DNA of 64,000 bases. Origin: Aradus depressus. Taxonomy: Eukaryota; Arthropoda; Insecta; Hemiptera; Aradidae. Shown in pieces: positions 39,201-50,695 of the stretch. Each line of letters begins with the position of its first letter. Within the stretch, counting starts at the first letter, position 1. The notes beneath the pieces are model-generated. The model made no database searches and was not told the DNA's origin. It was given only the letters and a program-made list of their open reading frames with translations. The stretch is taken from contig OY759223.1 of assembly GCA_963662175.1 (NCBI GenBank), positions 14,362,249 to 14,426,248 on the forward strand, in the 5' to 3' direction. The position numbers were made by a program, and so were the translations under genes.

Positions 39201-42200
39201 GGCTATACGACATAATATCGAAGTACAAAAAGAGAATATACAATTTTCTTTCTTTCTTGTACTTCGATATTATGCCATATAGGCTTTCTAAGTTGAGGAA
39301 CGCGGACCAGTTCATAACTAGACCTGACGATGGTGTAAGGCCGAAACCGGTAGTTTTATTTTTATAAATATCTTTAGTGGAATAGACAATATTTCAAAAA
39401 TAAGTTTGTTTTATTTAATATATGCTTTATTTCTTATAAGTATATATAAGTAGTATATATTATATACTATGTATTCTACTATAAACCCCATTTCTTTCAA
39501 TCATATTTTGTTAGTTCAAATATTGTATTTTCTTTATTTTATAATATTATTGACAACTCAAATATTTGTAAATGTTATGTTCCCCCACATGGACTTCCCT
39601 AGGGGACAGAGTGTCATAGCCTTAGGCAATCTCAAGTATCCTGAGAGGCGCAAGCCGAAACCGGTAAACTTTATGAATGTATATATGTTCTCCTGAGTTT
39701 TTAGGATTTTAGTTTGACACCTAGGTTTGTATATTTTTTTAGTAGTAGCATTAGGTGTGGAACTAAGTGTTGCACATGTATTACCTGAGAGAGAGTGTAG
39801 ATATAGGGTCATCATCAGTGCCACTGAGTCTCACGAGATAGTTGCCATTCTCATGAAGAAGTCGAGCCGCCTCACTGTGGGACAGTCTTCCGTGAAACTC
39901 ACAGTCGTAGTATGATGGGCGGGTGATCTGAGGGTCGGAGCAGACGATGGGGCATGGTCTAGGTGCTTCTTCCTGCAGTCTGTACACTAGACAACAAATA
40001 TAATACATAATAGGTATAACAGTTCCGAACACACATACAAATGTATAAACAAAATATACGCTGAACAAAGTAATATTAGAAGTTTTCAATATGTAGGTTT
40101 TAAAGAACACATCCTCTGTTCTCCGCTCCTGCATTAGGCAGCTTAGGGTTAACATTATAATATAAAAATTAAACCAAACTTCCACGCCTAAGCGGAGTTT
40201 AAAAACAAGATCATTATGCAACATATTTTCTTTTTCTGTTCATTTTTTATCTATAATAATAAAGCTAAAACGGGGTTTGTTTGAATGTTTGTTCCAGCAT
40301 CACGCCCAAACGGCTGGACGGATTTTCATGAAACTTCACATGTAGCATTCTTTCAAGCCCGATTGAATAATAGGCTATGTGGTACCCCAAAATTTCGAAC
40401 GGGAGGGGGGGGGGGGGGGGGCTAAGTATAAAAATAGTGCTAACTCATTAGTTAATGGTCGGATTGTCATGAAATTTCATATGTAGTATTCTTAAAGGCC
40501 AAATAGAAAAATAGAGTGTGTGACGTCACAAAATTGTGAACAGGTATTGGAATTTTTGAATTGAGTCTCCCCAGAACTACCCCCTACCATCACCCGATAT
40601 CGCAGAAATTTGACAGGTTATGTCCTCAGTGAATTTTAATTTTAAATACGAAATTTGATGTTGATACATTCATTACATCGACAGTTATTGGGATTTTGAA
40701 TTAAGCAATCTCTTAACTCCCCGTTCTCTTCCACCGACCTTCATAATCTTCTATATCAATAAAGCTGAAACGTGGTTCATTACATTGTTGATACATTCAT
40801 TACATCGGCTGTTATTGGGATTTTTGAAAAGGGCCCCCACCCCGGAAAAATTGTCAACTGGAGGGGGGTAGGGGGGGCAAGCATATAAATAGTAGTTTCA
40901 AAAGCAATATTTAAAAATCGGCTGTAACCCTTTTGGACGGGAGGAGCGGGGGTGCATTAATGCGGAATGTATCTCACATGGAACTTTCTTAAAGATGGCA
41001 TATATTCCTAATTCCAATAGGGTGGGTTTTCTAAGCATGTATTACCTAGAAGGTCCGCCGTTGCACGGTTAATAATAGCTCTCACCAGCGTTCTTAAGCA
41101 CAAAATAGCTAGGGCATCGGCTGTTACAAGGCACATACTAGATGCGGTGCCCAGCGTTCCTAACTACGTACTATCTGTGTTGCCCAGCGTTCCTAAGAAC
41201 TTAATAGCTAGTTGCACCGAGTTGGAAGGCGCACACTATCTAAGGTGCCCGGCGTTCTTAAGTAGGAACTAGCTGTGGTTCCAAGTCGTCCTAATAACTT
41301 ACTAGCTGGGGTGTCTGCCGTTGCAAGGAATATATTACGAGTAGCTGTGTGGCCCAGCGTTCGTGAACACGTACTGGCTGTGGTGCGCAGCATTCCTAAG
41401 AACGTAATAGCTGTTGTGCCCAGCGGTTTTAAGCACACACTAGCTGTGGTGCCCACCTGTTCCGAGCACTTACTATCTGGGGTGGTACGCCGTTGCAAGG
41501 CCGATACTAGCTGTGGTCACGAGCGTTCTTAAGTACGTACTGGCTAGGATGTCCAGCGATGCTAAGTATTTACTAGCTGTGGTTTCCACCGTTGAAAGGC
41601 GCTTACTAGCTGTGGTGTCCAGAGGTCTTAAACACTTACTATTCCATTTGAATAATTAAAAATTATAACATTGTGAATGTACTGTCGAAGAATTGAATAG
41701 GATTCTAATGAGAGATATCAGGAGAAAAGACAAAGTTCCCCTGGCTTAGTTGGATGGAAAGAGGACAAGTGACTATTTCAAACTATCCTTAATCCTATCT
41801 CAAATCTGAAAACAGTTGACTGATTTTGTGAAGAACATTTTATATCAGAACCAAATTAACCATTATTGCATGAAGAAGTGAAAATTGTACACAATCGGGG
41901 ATATTATGGAGAGTTATTCAGTACATTCGGTGATGTTTGGTCCATTAAAGTTTCATATTTTTTAACTTTTCGCCGAAAACACATTTCTTGACCAAGTAAT
42001 CTCAAAAGAATATACTTACATATAATTGATATTACTAAAAACCTTTAATATTTTCATTCATTGATCCACTTTCGGTAGACCCCGAGCTTTTCGAAAATAA
42101 ATAGGGGCCTTCCCCTGTGTGTATGGAACGTATATTTGAAATCTATTAAACGTCCATCCACTCTGAAGAGTTGAATGTACCAAGGGCACAACTTAAGGCT

Positions 42201-43059
42201 CGGCAGATGAAAAAAACTTACAAAATAAATTCAAGAATTGATATAAATAATTAAAAAAAGTTTTGTACACCAATATTTTGAAACATGGCAGGACAATAAT
42301 TATTGTGCAAAGATCTGCGATAATTTAAACAAAATCCTCATCTCGAAATTAATCATATTTATAATTATATATTTTTAATCAAGAAAATAGACCGCATTTT
42401 CTTTAACAAAAGTAGGTCAGTCAAAAGAAAAGATGGAAAGAATTACCATTTGAATGCGTCAAGAAGCTAGTAAAACAATTCCAGGAGAGAAAATATGTCG
42501 AAGTATAGCAATAATAAAAAATGTTTACTGACTACTTTCGAAAAAAAAAAAGTTTATGAACCTGTGACTCAAAAAAAACAACATAATAATAATTTCAATT
42601 TACCATTATTTTACAGCCTGGAACAGGCTTCATTTTCTCAGTGCTTTATATGTAAGAGATACTAGTTTTATTTATCATTTTATATACACAACATACATTA
42701 ATCTATACTTACAATCTGGTTTCCAAACAGGTCCATAGGGAGACTCCGGAGTTCTGACCATCCCTATAAAATTGAAATATCAAGCAAAACTGAGAATATA
42801 AAAAAAAAAAATAGTAATAAATGAATAAACATACAACTTAATCTCGAGAATGGGTTAAAGGTAAGAATGAATTGTAATTGTAATAAAGAACTAGCTGATA
42901 ATTGAAAAATGACAATAAGGTCTCAAGTTTCGTAAGACTAAAGCTGCATTTTTAACAATGAACAGGACCTTCCAAAAGAGTATTTGCTGAAACAACATTT
43001 TACGAAACAAGTAGGGAATATTGCAACAACATACCATTTCTCGAACTGAATGGATCCAT
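30226..43059 (-). CDS. Chimaerin-type Rac GTPase-activating protein (SH2-C1-RhoGAP), 9 coding exons, 437 aa
   Basis: Diacylglycerol-responsive GAP for Rac, homologous to CHN1/CHN2 (alpha2/beta2, SH2-containing form). Exons: 43059-43035, 42763-42713, 39986-39785, 37090-36890, 35696-35536, 35128-34877, 33706-33569, 32613-32508, 30403-30226; all joins are in phase. SH2 (about 47-135) is split across two exons: [15 protein letters not shown] and then [17 protein letters not shown]1 zinc finger (about 182-232): [17 protein letters not shown], continuing across an exon junction as [14 protein letters not shown]. RhoGAP (about 243-437) has EGIYRISGF with the presumed arginine finger Arg280, [19 protein letters not shown], and [13 protein letters not shown] with the conserved Asn. 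Human CHN2 is 468 aa, so this is full length. The start in exon 1 (MDPFSSRNG) is inferred from phase; Met at 42761 is the alternative. Identity very secure. Confidence 0.94.
30533..30830 (+). repeat. SINE copy, near full length with degraded head
   Basis: GCGGGTTCGAATTCC B box, body, tail CATAATAACTAACTAC. Chimaerin intron 8. Confidence 0.8.
30835..31196 (+). repeat. Dispersed repeat with hairpin terminus
   Basis: Best copy of a recurring unit. It has GTCGATTCATTC..TATCGGTAGTTATTGAGG, then CCGATTACATAACTTCCCC, and ends in a TTCCCC...GGGGAA hairpin (31166-31191) followed by GTAAAAA. Confidence 0.5.
31232..31756 (+). mobile_element. Non-autonomous Helitron-like element
   Basis: Starts TC (31232) and ends CTAG (31753-31756) before T. 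A 5-bp-stem hairpin CCCGG(GCAACG)CCGGG at 31729-31744 ends 12 nt before the terminus, the classical Helitron 3' arrangement. 525 bp, no ORF. Chimaerin intron 8. Confidence 0.65.
31771..32489. mobile_element. LTR retrotransposon remnant: LTR, primer-binding site, inverted partial LTR
   Basis: A plus-oriented LTR-like unit (about 31771-32188) ends ACA and is followed after 2 nt by TGGCGCCCAAC (32191-32201), a typical LTR-element primer-binding site. From about 32215 a diverged copy of the same LTR runs inverted, ending at 32489 (TGTAACGGTC on minus). The internal coding region is gone. The right end lies 19 bp from the splice donor of chimaerin exon 8. Confidence 0.6.
33793..34024 (+). repeat. 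SINE fragment without head
   Basis: Body from TTTTTTATCTGAGG to CATTAGCCACAATAACTA. Chimaerin intron 6. Confidence 0.7.
34070..34316. mobile_element. Hairpin MITE with arms over 100 bp
   Basis: Left arm about 34070-34180 and right arm about 34205-34316 are nearly perfect complements (for example TTAAAGTTTTTGTTCTACAC and its complement). Chimaerin intron 6. Confidence 0.8.
36237..36415 (+). repeat. Internally deleted SINE copy
   Basis: Head with GCGGGTTCGAAACCCGG B box and a shortened body. Chimaerin intron 4. Confidence 0.7.
37146..37434 (+). repeat. SINE copy
   Basis: Degraded head (GGGCGC; TTTCAAACCCGG), full body, tail TAATAACTAACTAAC. Chimaerin intron 3, 56 bp upstream of exon 4 in transcript sense. 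Confidence 0.8.
37846..37981 (-). repeat. SINE head-side fragment
   Basis: Minus-strand head with GCTTCAAACCCGCGATCTTG and CTGAGCTACCGGTGCCCTC. Confidence 0.75.
38835..39710. repeat. Second Penelope-like terminal-repeat cluster
   Basis: Inverted related segments at about 38835-39060 (minus) and 39580-39710 (plus), each with a GAAACCGGTA motif. The plus one has CTGAGA then GGCGCAAGCC and GAAACCGG (39631-39665), with a perfect GNRA-capped stem. Between them at 39290-39420 lies a third copy of the 5.5-kb arm (CTGACGA at 39324, GAAACCGGTA after). A hairpin at about 39195-39290 is also present. Confidence 0.6.
40251..41735 (+). mobile_element. Larger element of the same family as the 31.2-kb Helitron-like copy
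   Basis: The 3' segment 41640-41735 matches 31630-31735 (GAATGTACTGTCGA, AAGTTCCCC), and the left end has ATAAAGCT like the Helitron start. The 3' hairpin/CTAG end has decayed. Its middle has poly-G runs and a 33-bp minisatellite. Chimaerin intron 2. Confidence 0.45.
41080..41646. repeat. 33-bp minisatellite, about 16 diverged units
   Basis: Unit starts mostly at 33-bp intervals: 41146, 41179, 41212, 41244, 41277, 41310, 41349, 41382, 41415, 41448, 41481, 41514, 41548, 41581, 41614. Typical unit begins GGTGCCCAGCGTTCCTAAG and ends ACTAGCTGT. Confidence 0.85.
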
Positions 43060-43248
43060 AGCATTTTTATAATTTTTACTCACACACAAAGAACAAAAGT
43101 TGAAGAAAGTAATGATAAAAGAGTAATATTTATTTAAACATAAGAAATAAAAAATACGGAGGCGTTCTACTTGTTCTAAAGTGATGTTATCGGTAAGGAA
43201 GGTTATGTTTATAGATCCTTCATCAGTTTTCCAGCTGTTCTCATCAAG
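43060..43248. promoter_or_regulatory. Short divergent intergenic region between chimaerin and SDR genes
   Basis: Only 189 bp separate the inferred start codons of the minus-strand chimaerin gene (43059) and the plus-strand SDR gene (43249). No clear TATA box is placed for either; the sequence is AT-rich with a more GC-rich patch near 43155-43200. Non-coding upstream exons could exist for either gene, so promoter overlap is inferred from spacing only. Confidence 0.55.
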
Positions 43249-46200
43249 ATGGCCGATATTGGTGTTGCGGTCTTGGTTTTTGGAGGTAACTTATCTGGTT
43301 AACTAAAAAATCTGTTGATCTGGTTAAACGCTGTTCTACTTAGTTAATTGTTTCTAGTATAAACACATATCATTTTCAATAATAAATTGTATATTTAATG
43401 AAGTAAATATACATATTTATATATTGTTGTTTAGGATGCGGCTTTATTGGGCGTAACCTAGTTCATTATCTTATCGAAAATGGACATGCTTCCTTTGTAA
43501 GGGTCGCTGATAAAGTGCCCCCACAAGTAGCCTGGTTAAATATAAAACATCAAACTGTATTTAATGACAGACGGGTGGAATTCAAAAGTGCAAATTTAAT
43601 AAACCCAGGTGTGTATGATACTTATCACTTTTAAAAAAAGGTATGATGACTCATACTTATTGTTTTCTAATAGATATGCATGTCTTGTTTTCTTATAGCA
43701 TCCTGTGATTTAGCATTCGAAGGACATTCTTTTCAATATGTATTCAATTGTGCCTGTGAAACAAAATATGGACAAACGGATCCAGTCTATGAAGAGGGAG
43801 TCTTTAAAGTTAGTATCAATTGTGCGAATTCTGCAGCGCAACATAATGTACAACGTTACATTGAGTTTTCAACTGGCCAAATGTGGAGTGATCAAAAAGT
43901 AAGATTTTTAAAATTATTTACGAGAAAGGATTAAACACTGAACAAGCCCCCTTAAAAATTAGAATGAGGAAAACTATTTTAAAATGTTACTGTATGTACA
44001 TATATTAGACGATACATTTAACATTTATTCTCTTCCCACAAACACTCAAACATTTAATTTACAAAAAATTATTTTTTTCTTTCGCAGCTATACGAAGTTC
44101 AGGGGAAGCTATGTAATCTGTCAAAAATTCGATGATTTCTCGATGGAATTTTATGTTTTCGGACCTCGTAGACTCCAAATATAAGTCGTAGACTCCAAAT
44201 ATAAGACAAAAGTGTGTACCTGTGAACACGATAATTTCCGATAGAATTTTTATATGTGAATTCAAAATCCCATAAGAACGACATCTATCAGTTTTCAGCG
44301 GAATCGGCATGGGGGGGGGAGGGGGGATTAGGGAGAGGCTCTACACAAAAACTTTAATAACTGCCGTTGTAATAAATGTATCGACACAAAATTTCATATC
44401 GATGGCCCCTAAGAAGAAAGTCGTTATTCAGAAAGCGCGTCAATAACAAACGAATAGTCACCAATAAGGTAGTTATTCAAAAATGTTATTTACAAAAGGT
44501 AGGCAACAACTTCAGAGGAAGAAAAATGTTTATTATTACCTGGTAGTGATATAATTATTTATAATACCTAATTGATCTATCAAATCCCAAGAGATTCTAT
44601 TTTATTTTTTTTTCAATTATATTTATCTTAAATTTTTTTAAATAATCATCAATATTTTTTTTCAATTATTTCAAATTATATATATTTTTTATCATTTATA
44701 ATTATTTTTAATAATTATTATTAAGTTCTAATTATATTAACACGTTCGCTGCGGCAGTGAAAAATTGCAAATGCTACCTAGGTACGGAACAGTTTTTAAA
44801 AAATATCTTTAAAATAAAAAAAAAAAATTTGATACATACAAAAAAAGTGATCTACTATCATCTTCATATAAAATTTTAAAATTAAATGATAGATCACTTA
44901 TATCAGATAATAATAAACATTTTTCTTCCTCTGAAGGTGTTGCTAACTATTTGTAAATAACATTTTTGAATAACTACCTTATTGACTTTTGCTCTAAATT
45001 ACGACCTTATTGATCGACTATTCAGATAACGTATGTTATTGACGCGGTTTGTGAATTACGACTTTCTTCTTAGGGACCATCGTTATGTGAATTGATGTAT
45101 CATTTCCTTTCTTAAAGGAGCTGTGTGCTAGTGCAATGAGTGTGTGGAAATTTAAACAAACTATTATTTATTGAATATGTTCACTTACTCAGATGTGTTT
45201 TGTACAGATTGCTCACAAGGAGGATGATGATACTCAACCCTGGACAACAATTGCTCAATATAAACGTAAAGTTGAAGAAGAGTTGAAGAATATTCCTAAT
45301 TTAAATTACCTGATTATAAGGCCTGGTATTACTTACGGCGTTGGAGACAAAACAGCTCTAGGTAATTAATTGAATTTATTCAGCATTTTAAAGCCATTGA
45401 TAATGCCCATACTTTAACGAGTCAAGTATTTCCTTTTGCCGCTCATCCCACACCAGTGAGCCCGAACATAAGTTATGTGATCGGTCAAAAATTCGATGTT
45501 GAATTTTAACTGGAATTTCATGTTTTTCAAACCTCTGAACATAAAAATGGAGATGAAAAAATGACTAAAACTTTTTTTTTGTGATTTATTTCTTATAAGT
45601 CTCACAATATGTTCATGTTTCTCTAATTAAAAAAAAAAAAGCCTCTGAAAACTGCTGTCGCTAACATATCACTTCTCTTGATAAGTGCCAAAATTATGCA
45701 AATATTTAACAGTTACAACAAATACTTTCAATTTTGTTTTACCGATGAAGCGGAAATTGCGCAACGTTTTGTGATATATCACAAAACGTTGCGCAATTTC
45801 CGCTTCATCGGTATTATATATATACACCCAGTATTGCCAGAGATGAATTTGAGAGGGGGAAGAGTAAGGGAGTGTGATCTGTTCAAAGGTATAAGAATGT
45901 CCTGTAATGTCCACAACACATATTTTTATACTTTTTAATAAGAAAGATATTTAAAAATTCATTGCTATGCTTAACAATTTAAATTTACTTTGAAATATTT
46001 CGTATGGAAATTTATTTTACATTCTTTGTGGCGATTTTGGTTTTATTGGTTCTGTTAGCGATAAGACGTTTAATAAGAAACATTTTTGATAAGATAGGAC
46101 TAATCGTTTTCGAGTAAATCAATCAAACGTTTAGAAAAATAGTTTTCAACAGAACATTTTGAGACGGTTTTTGGCTATTATCTCGCAGAAAGGACGATAA

Positions 46201-48376
46201 TTAAATCTTCAAAAAATCGAATTTTATATAAAATGTACCTCTTAGTTTTCTCTACAACTTTTATTTGAAGAAGGTTTTGATTAGGTCATAAATATAATCT
46301 GTATCTTTTAAAATGTGGTAAAGAAACATAATGTAATGTTGAATAAAACAAAAAAAAAATTAAATAAAATGACCACATTTACTTCTACTAAATTTTGATT
46401 TCTACAGTAGTTTCCGAAAAGAGCCCTAAAAAAATATAGAAAGTTCGAGACGTGCAATTTTGAAGAAAGTGCATTTATTTTTTAAAAAAATTCAATTAAA
46501 TAACTTCTCATTTTGATTTCTTCTAAATTTACTAAAGAGACGCCATATTGTTTTTCTAAATTTTCAAAAATGTTATATCTAATCCAAAGGTATAAATTAT
46601 CTTACTGGGTTAACAGGGAAAATTAATAGCAAAGAATAAGAGAACAAATATTTGGGTTTATTTTACTTAACCTACATTTTAAATAAATTCAGAATATCAA
46701 TATAGAAAAAAATCAAATTACTTACAGTTAAAAAAAATCTTACAAACTAATTATTTAAAACTATGTCAGTCTTTTTTATGTTTTATTATTGGCCATTATT
46801 TATATCGAATGTTATTTTGGGCATGTATATGTACAAATAAATAAAAGTACCTTTGCGCATCGATTTCACTGTTATTTCACACCTACATGGTTCACCATAC
46901 CTTAAGCCTAAAAACACTTCTCTAGACTATACTGTCCACCTTCACATCTCTCCTCAGACTTCTCACCTCCACAACACAACTTATTTACAAGTCACTTTTG
47001 TACACCTTCCTCTCAAATTAGTGTTTATAGGATAGGAACGTAATGTGCTGGCGTCAGCGATGTTCTTTCTGTCATTGTAGAGCGATGTTCTGAATGTGAG
47101 TTTCGTATACTGATATATAAAAGTAGTTGGTATAGAAAGTTCTCCTTTGGCCATATCACGTATATTTTTTGTCTCATATTGATCCTAAGTGATCCTCTAT
47201 TTATATTGTTTAGGATCTCGCCTGGTGGTGTGCGGACTCTACCGGGAACTAAAGGAGAGTCTGAAGGTGGTCTGGGGTGAAGAGCTTGGCATGAACACGA
47301 TCCATGTTGAGGACCTGGTGAGTGGAGCCTGGCATCTGGCTACCTCCCCCTCAGTTCCACCATGTTCCATCTATCATGTGACAGATGAAGGAGACACTTC
47401 TCAGGGGCCGCTCATGACACTCCTGGCTCATCTCTTCGGCATCAGTCTCCAGTATCTCAACACCTTCCTTCTCTCCACTCTCTGTTCACCCGTAAGGTCC
47501 ACTCACAGCTCCATACTGCACCTTGACAACCTAGAATATAAGACAACATTATTAAGTTCTGCAGAGATATTCTAAAATAATTAATAAAAAAAATTATGAA
47601 AAACGTATGTTTTTTAAAAATATTATCTATTTCACAAAATATATATAACTAGCATCCCCGAACTCGGCTAAGCCCTTGTTTTGAATAGTACAGAACTTTT
47701 TTTTGTATTCAGCTAAGATTGTTTATATTATTTATTACTTCTTTTAAACTTTTTATTTAACTTTTTAATTTTTTTTTATATGTACGATATTTAGGAAAAT
47801 ATTTAAGTTGATAAAACTTCTATAGCAGATATAACATTTTTCTAATTGGTCTCTCGTTGTGAAAAACAATCTGATCGCAAATCAATTCCTACATATTTAA
47901 ATGTTTGCCCCTGCGATTTAGTAGTTGTTATTGTATAAGAGAGCTTAATTGTTAATTGTCAGAAGAAAGTCATTGTTAAGTTGATGAAACATCCACTAAG
48001 AGAAAGTTTAGTTCTTGGTTGGTAAGCGGATGTAGTGGACTTACGCGGGGCTGTTATAAGACGACGCATGCGCATTAGCTCCGATACACTTTGAAGAAAA
48101 AATGTAAATTAGGAAATTTTTTTTGGCCTATAACAATCGCGGAAACGTAAGGAATTCATAGAAAAAATATATTGAAAATCCAGTAGTTTTTAAGATTAGC
48201 CCGAACATTAAACAATCGCTATCTCTTTATATTATAGTATATATGGGAGTACATTCGATATTGTTACAATCTTCAGCCACGACTTAACAAATAACTTCAC
48301 ACTTTATTGAGTTGTGGCTGAAGATGGTAGCAATACTGAAAGTACTCCCATATATTTATATAATTTATAATGTATA

Positions 48377-48433
<57 letters not shown>

Positions 48434-50695
48434 ATATATTATATGTAAAGTAAAATATGGTGATGTTAATATCATGTTAGAAAAGAACATATGAGGAGGA
48501 TAGAGTTTGTCAATATAAAATAAGAATGAGATTAAAGTTGGGTTATGAACCTGTTTTAAAATGTTTTTTTTTAAGTGTAATTATCAGATAACATTACATT
48601 ATATATATATATATAGTGAAATGGACAATATTTTTAACGAAATGCATTTTTCTCTATTTTTAGAAGATAAGGTTATAAGATAAGGAGTGAGGCTTCACTG
48701 AAGGGTACAATTTTACCCCCTCCCTTAACTTGGTTGCACACTCTCATTGTCTTCATCATCATATATTTTAAAAATGACGGCTTTTCTATCTATTTTCCAT
48801 AATTATAGAACAATATAAAAAACAATTTTTCAAAAATATATCTTATATTTAAATTATAGTGTGTAAATTCTGACAAATTATAAGTTGTCGCATTTTATGT
48901 TGCAGAGGCGTTAGTAGACAGGTTATAGACAAGATCAATGCAATATGAATCGAAGTTTATTTATTTTAATATATTAGAGACATATACAAAGACATATTAT
49001 CACCTTCACTACACACATCCACTCTTTCCAAAGAACCCTCCACTACCTTTACCAAATGTTCCAATTCAAGTCCTCCGTCCACTGTAGACAGACACACCAG
49101 ATCCGTCCTTGGGACCTCTTCATCCCCTCCCATCGCTCCTTTGCCTTCCACATCTCGTTTCTTGTCCAGCCCTCCTCTCTTTGGAACTCCCTGCCTCCCT
49201 TCATCCGTCACGCGCCTTCCGTGGCCTCCTTCAAATCCTCGTTATTCCAATTCCTCTTCAATAAACAATCCTCTCCCTCTGATCAGCCTTTTATTCTCCT
49301 TCCTCCATATTATCCCGCTCCTTATCAATTTTTTTTTTCTTTTCCGTATTTATTTTTTCATCTTCCTCCTTTTATTTTATTTCTTTTTTTTCATCAGTTT
49401 GTCTTAAATTAATTTTATTGCAAGCCTGGTCTAGATTTCCTTCTCCTCCATAATCTTGATTTTTATATTTAAAAAAATATATCTTTTATATATTTATTTA
49501 GATACATTTATTTTCGTATGATTTCTTCATAATGAAGCTGTTAATTTGATTACTTTTGTATTATAATTTTATTTATTTATTGTTTACTTATTTCATCATT
49601 ATTTATTTTCTTATTTAGTTACATTATGTTACTTCTTGTTCTATCCATTGTCGCACTTTCATCTCATTACTGATATTTTATTTTATTTGTATTTGTTGCT
49701 CTGTTCAGTGACTTTCATGTATTTATTCTTAGGGGACCTCGGTCCCATAATGACATTTATTTTCATTTGATTTCATTTCACTCTGATTATTATAAGGCCC
49801 TGAAGAAGGAAATAAATTGTTTTCAAAATGTTGGCCAAATTCTGAGTTCTTAGATTACAGAACGACAATAAAATATATATGGATGCAGAAGTAAGTACGA
49901 CGGAGAGAGTGTAGAGTTACTTTATTATATACCATTCGAGGTGGAGAAGTACATACAATTATTTTATTTTAATGTTTTAACGTTTTCTTTTTTTTTTGCT
50001 CGATTGCAGAGTGACCTCCAGGGAGTGTGTGAGGAGGCTAACGATAAACATGCTGGGCCGTGGGCTGCGGCCTGCTCCAGGGACAGTGTTCACAACACTC
50101 CTCTTTCTCCGTACCTTAGTCCGGAGCAGCTCCTCCACAGACATATCAGGATGGACAACAGCAAGCTCAAGGCCACCGGATTCCACTTCAGACATCCCAT
50201 TGTCACTGAACAACTCATTCGGGAGGTAAATTGTCTTGAATTTAAATTTAAATTGATCAATTATTTTTGGAAGTGTAAAGGTAACCTTTATTGTGGTATG
50301 TAAATAACGTCTAGAGCAGAACATTTTTTTTTATGTACATGTTTTGGTTTGGAAAACATGAACTTCAGAAAACTCATCAAATTTTTGGCCGATTTCGCAA
50401 CTTCACCTATATTTGTATAGTTGGGGAAATAAAAGTCTAAATTTTCTTCAAAATAATTAATTTTTGTTTAAGACTTTTCCAATTAACTGAAATACAAATA
50501 ATGTTTTTTTTAAGCCCATTCCATAATGATACAGCTATTCTACGGATTTCTTCCATTCTCTTAATTACACTAAAACAATATATTTTTAAACCTATTAACA
50601 ATATACTTTTGAATTTAATAATTTTGATTATATATTTTCAGATTATTGATGACTACATTGAAATGAATATGTTCCCGAAATCACTTTTACAGTAA
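43249..50695 (+). CDS. Extended SDR / NAD-dependent epimerase-like protein, 7 exons, 370 aa
   Basis: Exons: 43249-43285, 43435-43608, 43699-43898, 45208-45361, 47214-47491, 50010-50225, 50642-50695; phase is kept throughout and the stop is TAA. The N-terminal Rossmann fold has a GGCGFIGRNL dinucleotide-binding motif (residues 12-21), then VRVADKVPP, the FNCACETKYGQ strand, the EFSTGQMW segment, LIIRPGITYG, and a late IHVEDLVSGAWHLA helix typical of extended SDRs of the 3-beta-HSD/epimerase group. At the usual YxxxK position the sequence reads AQYKRKVEEEL: Tyr155 is present but +4 is Val, so the catalytic lysine is absent or shifted. This suggests an atypical, possibly non-catalytic SDR. I recognise the family but not an orthologue with a known substrate. 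It is head-to-head with the chimaerin gene. Introns carry foldback and Helitron-like elements. Confidence 0.88.
44398..45086. mobile_element. Foldback MITE with about 150-bp inverted ends
   Basis: CCCTAAGAAGAAAGTCG at 44407 and its complement near 45065; complementarity continues inward through GGTAGTTATTCAAAAATG and AACATTTTTCTTCCTCTGA. AT-rich centre. SDR intron 3. Confidence 0.7.
45740..45813. repeat. Perfect 74-bp palindrome
   Basis: 37-bp arms meet at 45776/45777 with no spacer or mismatch (checked base by base), reading TACCGATGAAGCGG... to its exact complement. SDR intron 4. Flanks are not palindromic. Confidence 0.9.
47649..48240 (-). mobile_element. Possible Helitron-like element
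   Basis: Minus strand ends CGGGGATGCTAG before T, preceded by CCGAGTTCGG; the opposite end has TATAATATAAAGAGATAG. Termini are not clean. SDR intron 5. Confidence 0.35.
48237..48435. repeat. Hairpin of GGGAGTA-family repeat plus (AT)n microsatellite
   Basis: Arms 48237-48285 and 48311-48358 are inverted copies of a unit also seen at 17708 and 53373 (ATCTTCAGCCAC shared). An (AT)n tract runs to about 48430. Confidence 0.7.
48960..49760 (+). mobile_element. LINE 3' fragment
   Basis: Frame 49056-49400 encodes SSLWNSLPPFIRHAPSVASF, a segment typical of the end of non-LTR retrotransposon polymerases, then a pyrimidine-rich 3' UTR with GGGGACCTCGGTCCCATAA near 49732. SDR intron 5. Confidence 0.65.

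Noticed and set aside
41208..41532. ORFs with 11-residue repeats on both strands
   Set aside because: By-product of a 33-bp minisatellite whose period is a multiple of three; some units break the period.
41080..41646. CRISPR-like periodic repeat
   Set aside because: No spacers, units are contiguous and diverged, and the genome is eukaryotic.
43045..43069. Upstream ATG in chimaerin exon 1 as start codon
   Set aside because: Its frame does not join in phase with exon 2; the next ATG (43059) does.
45669..45938. Overlapping ORFs on both strands encoding the same peptide segment
   Set aside because: Explained by the perfect palindrome at 45740-45813; not genes.
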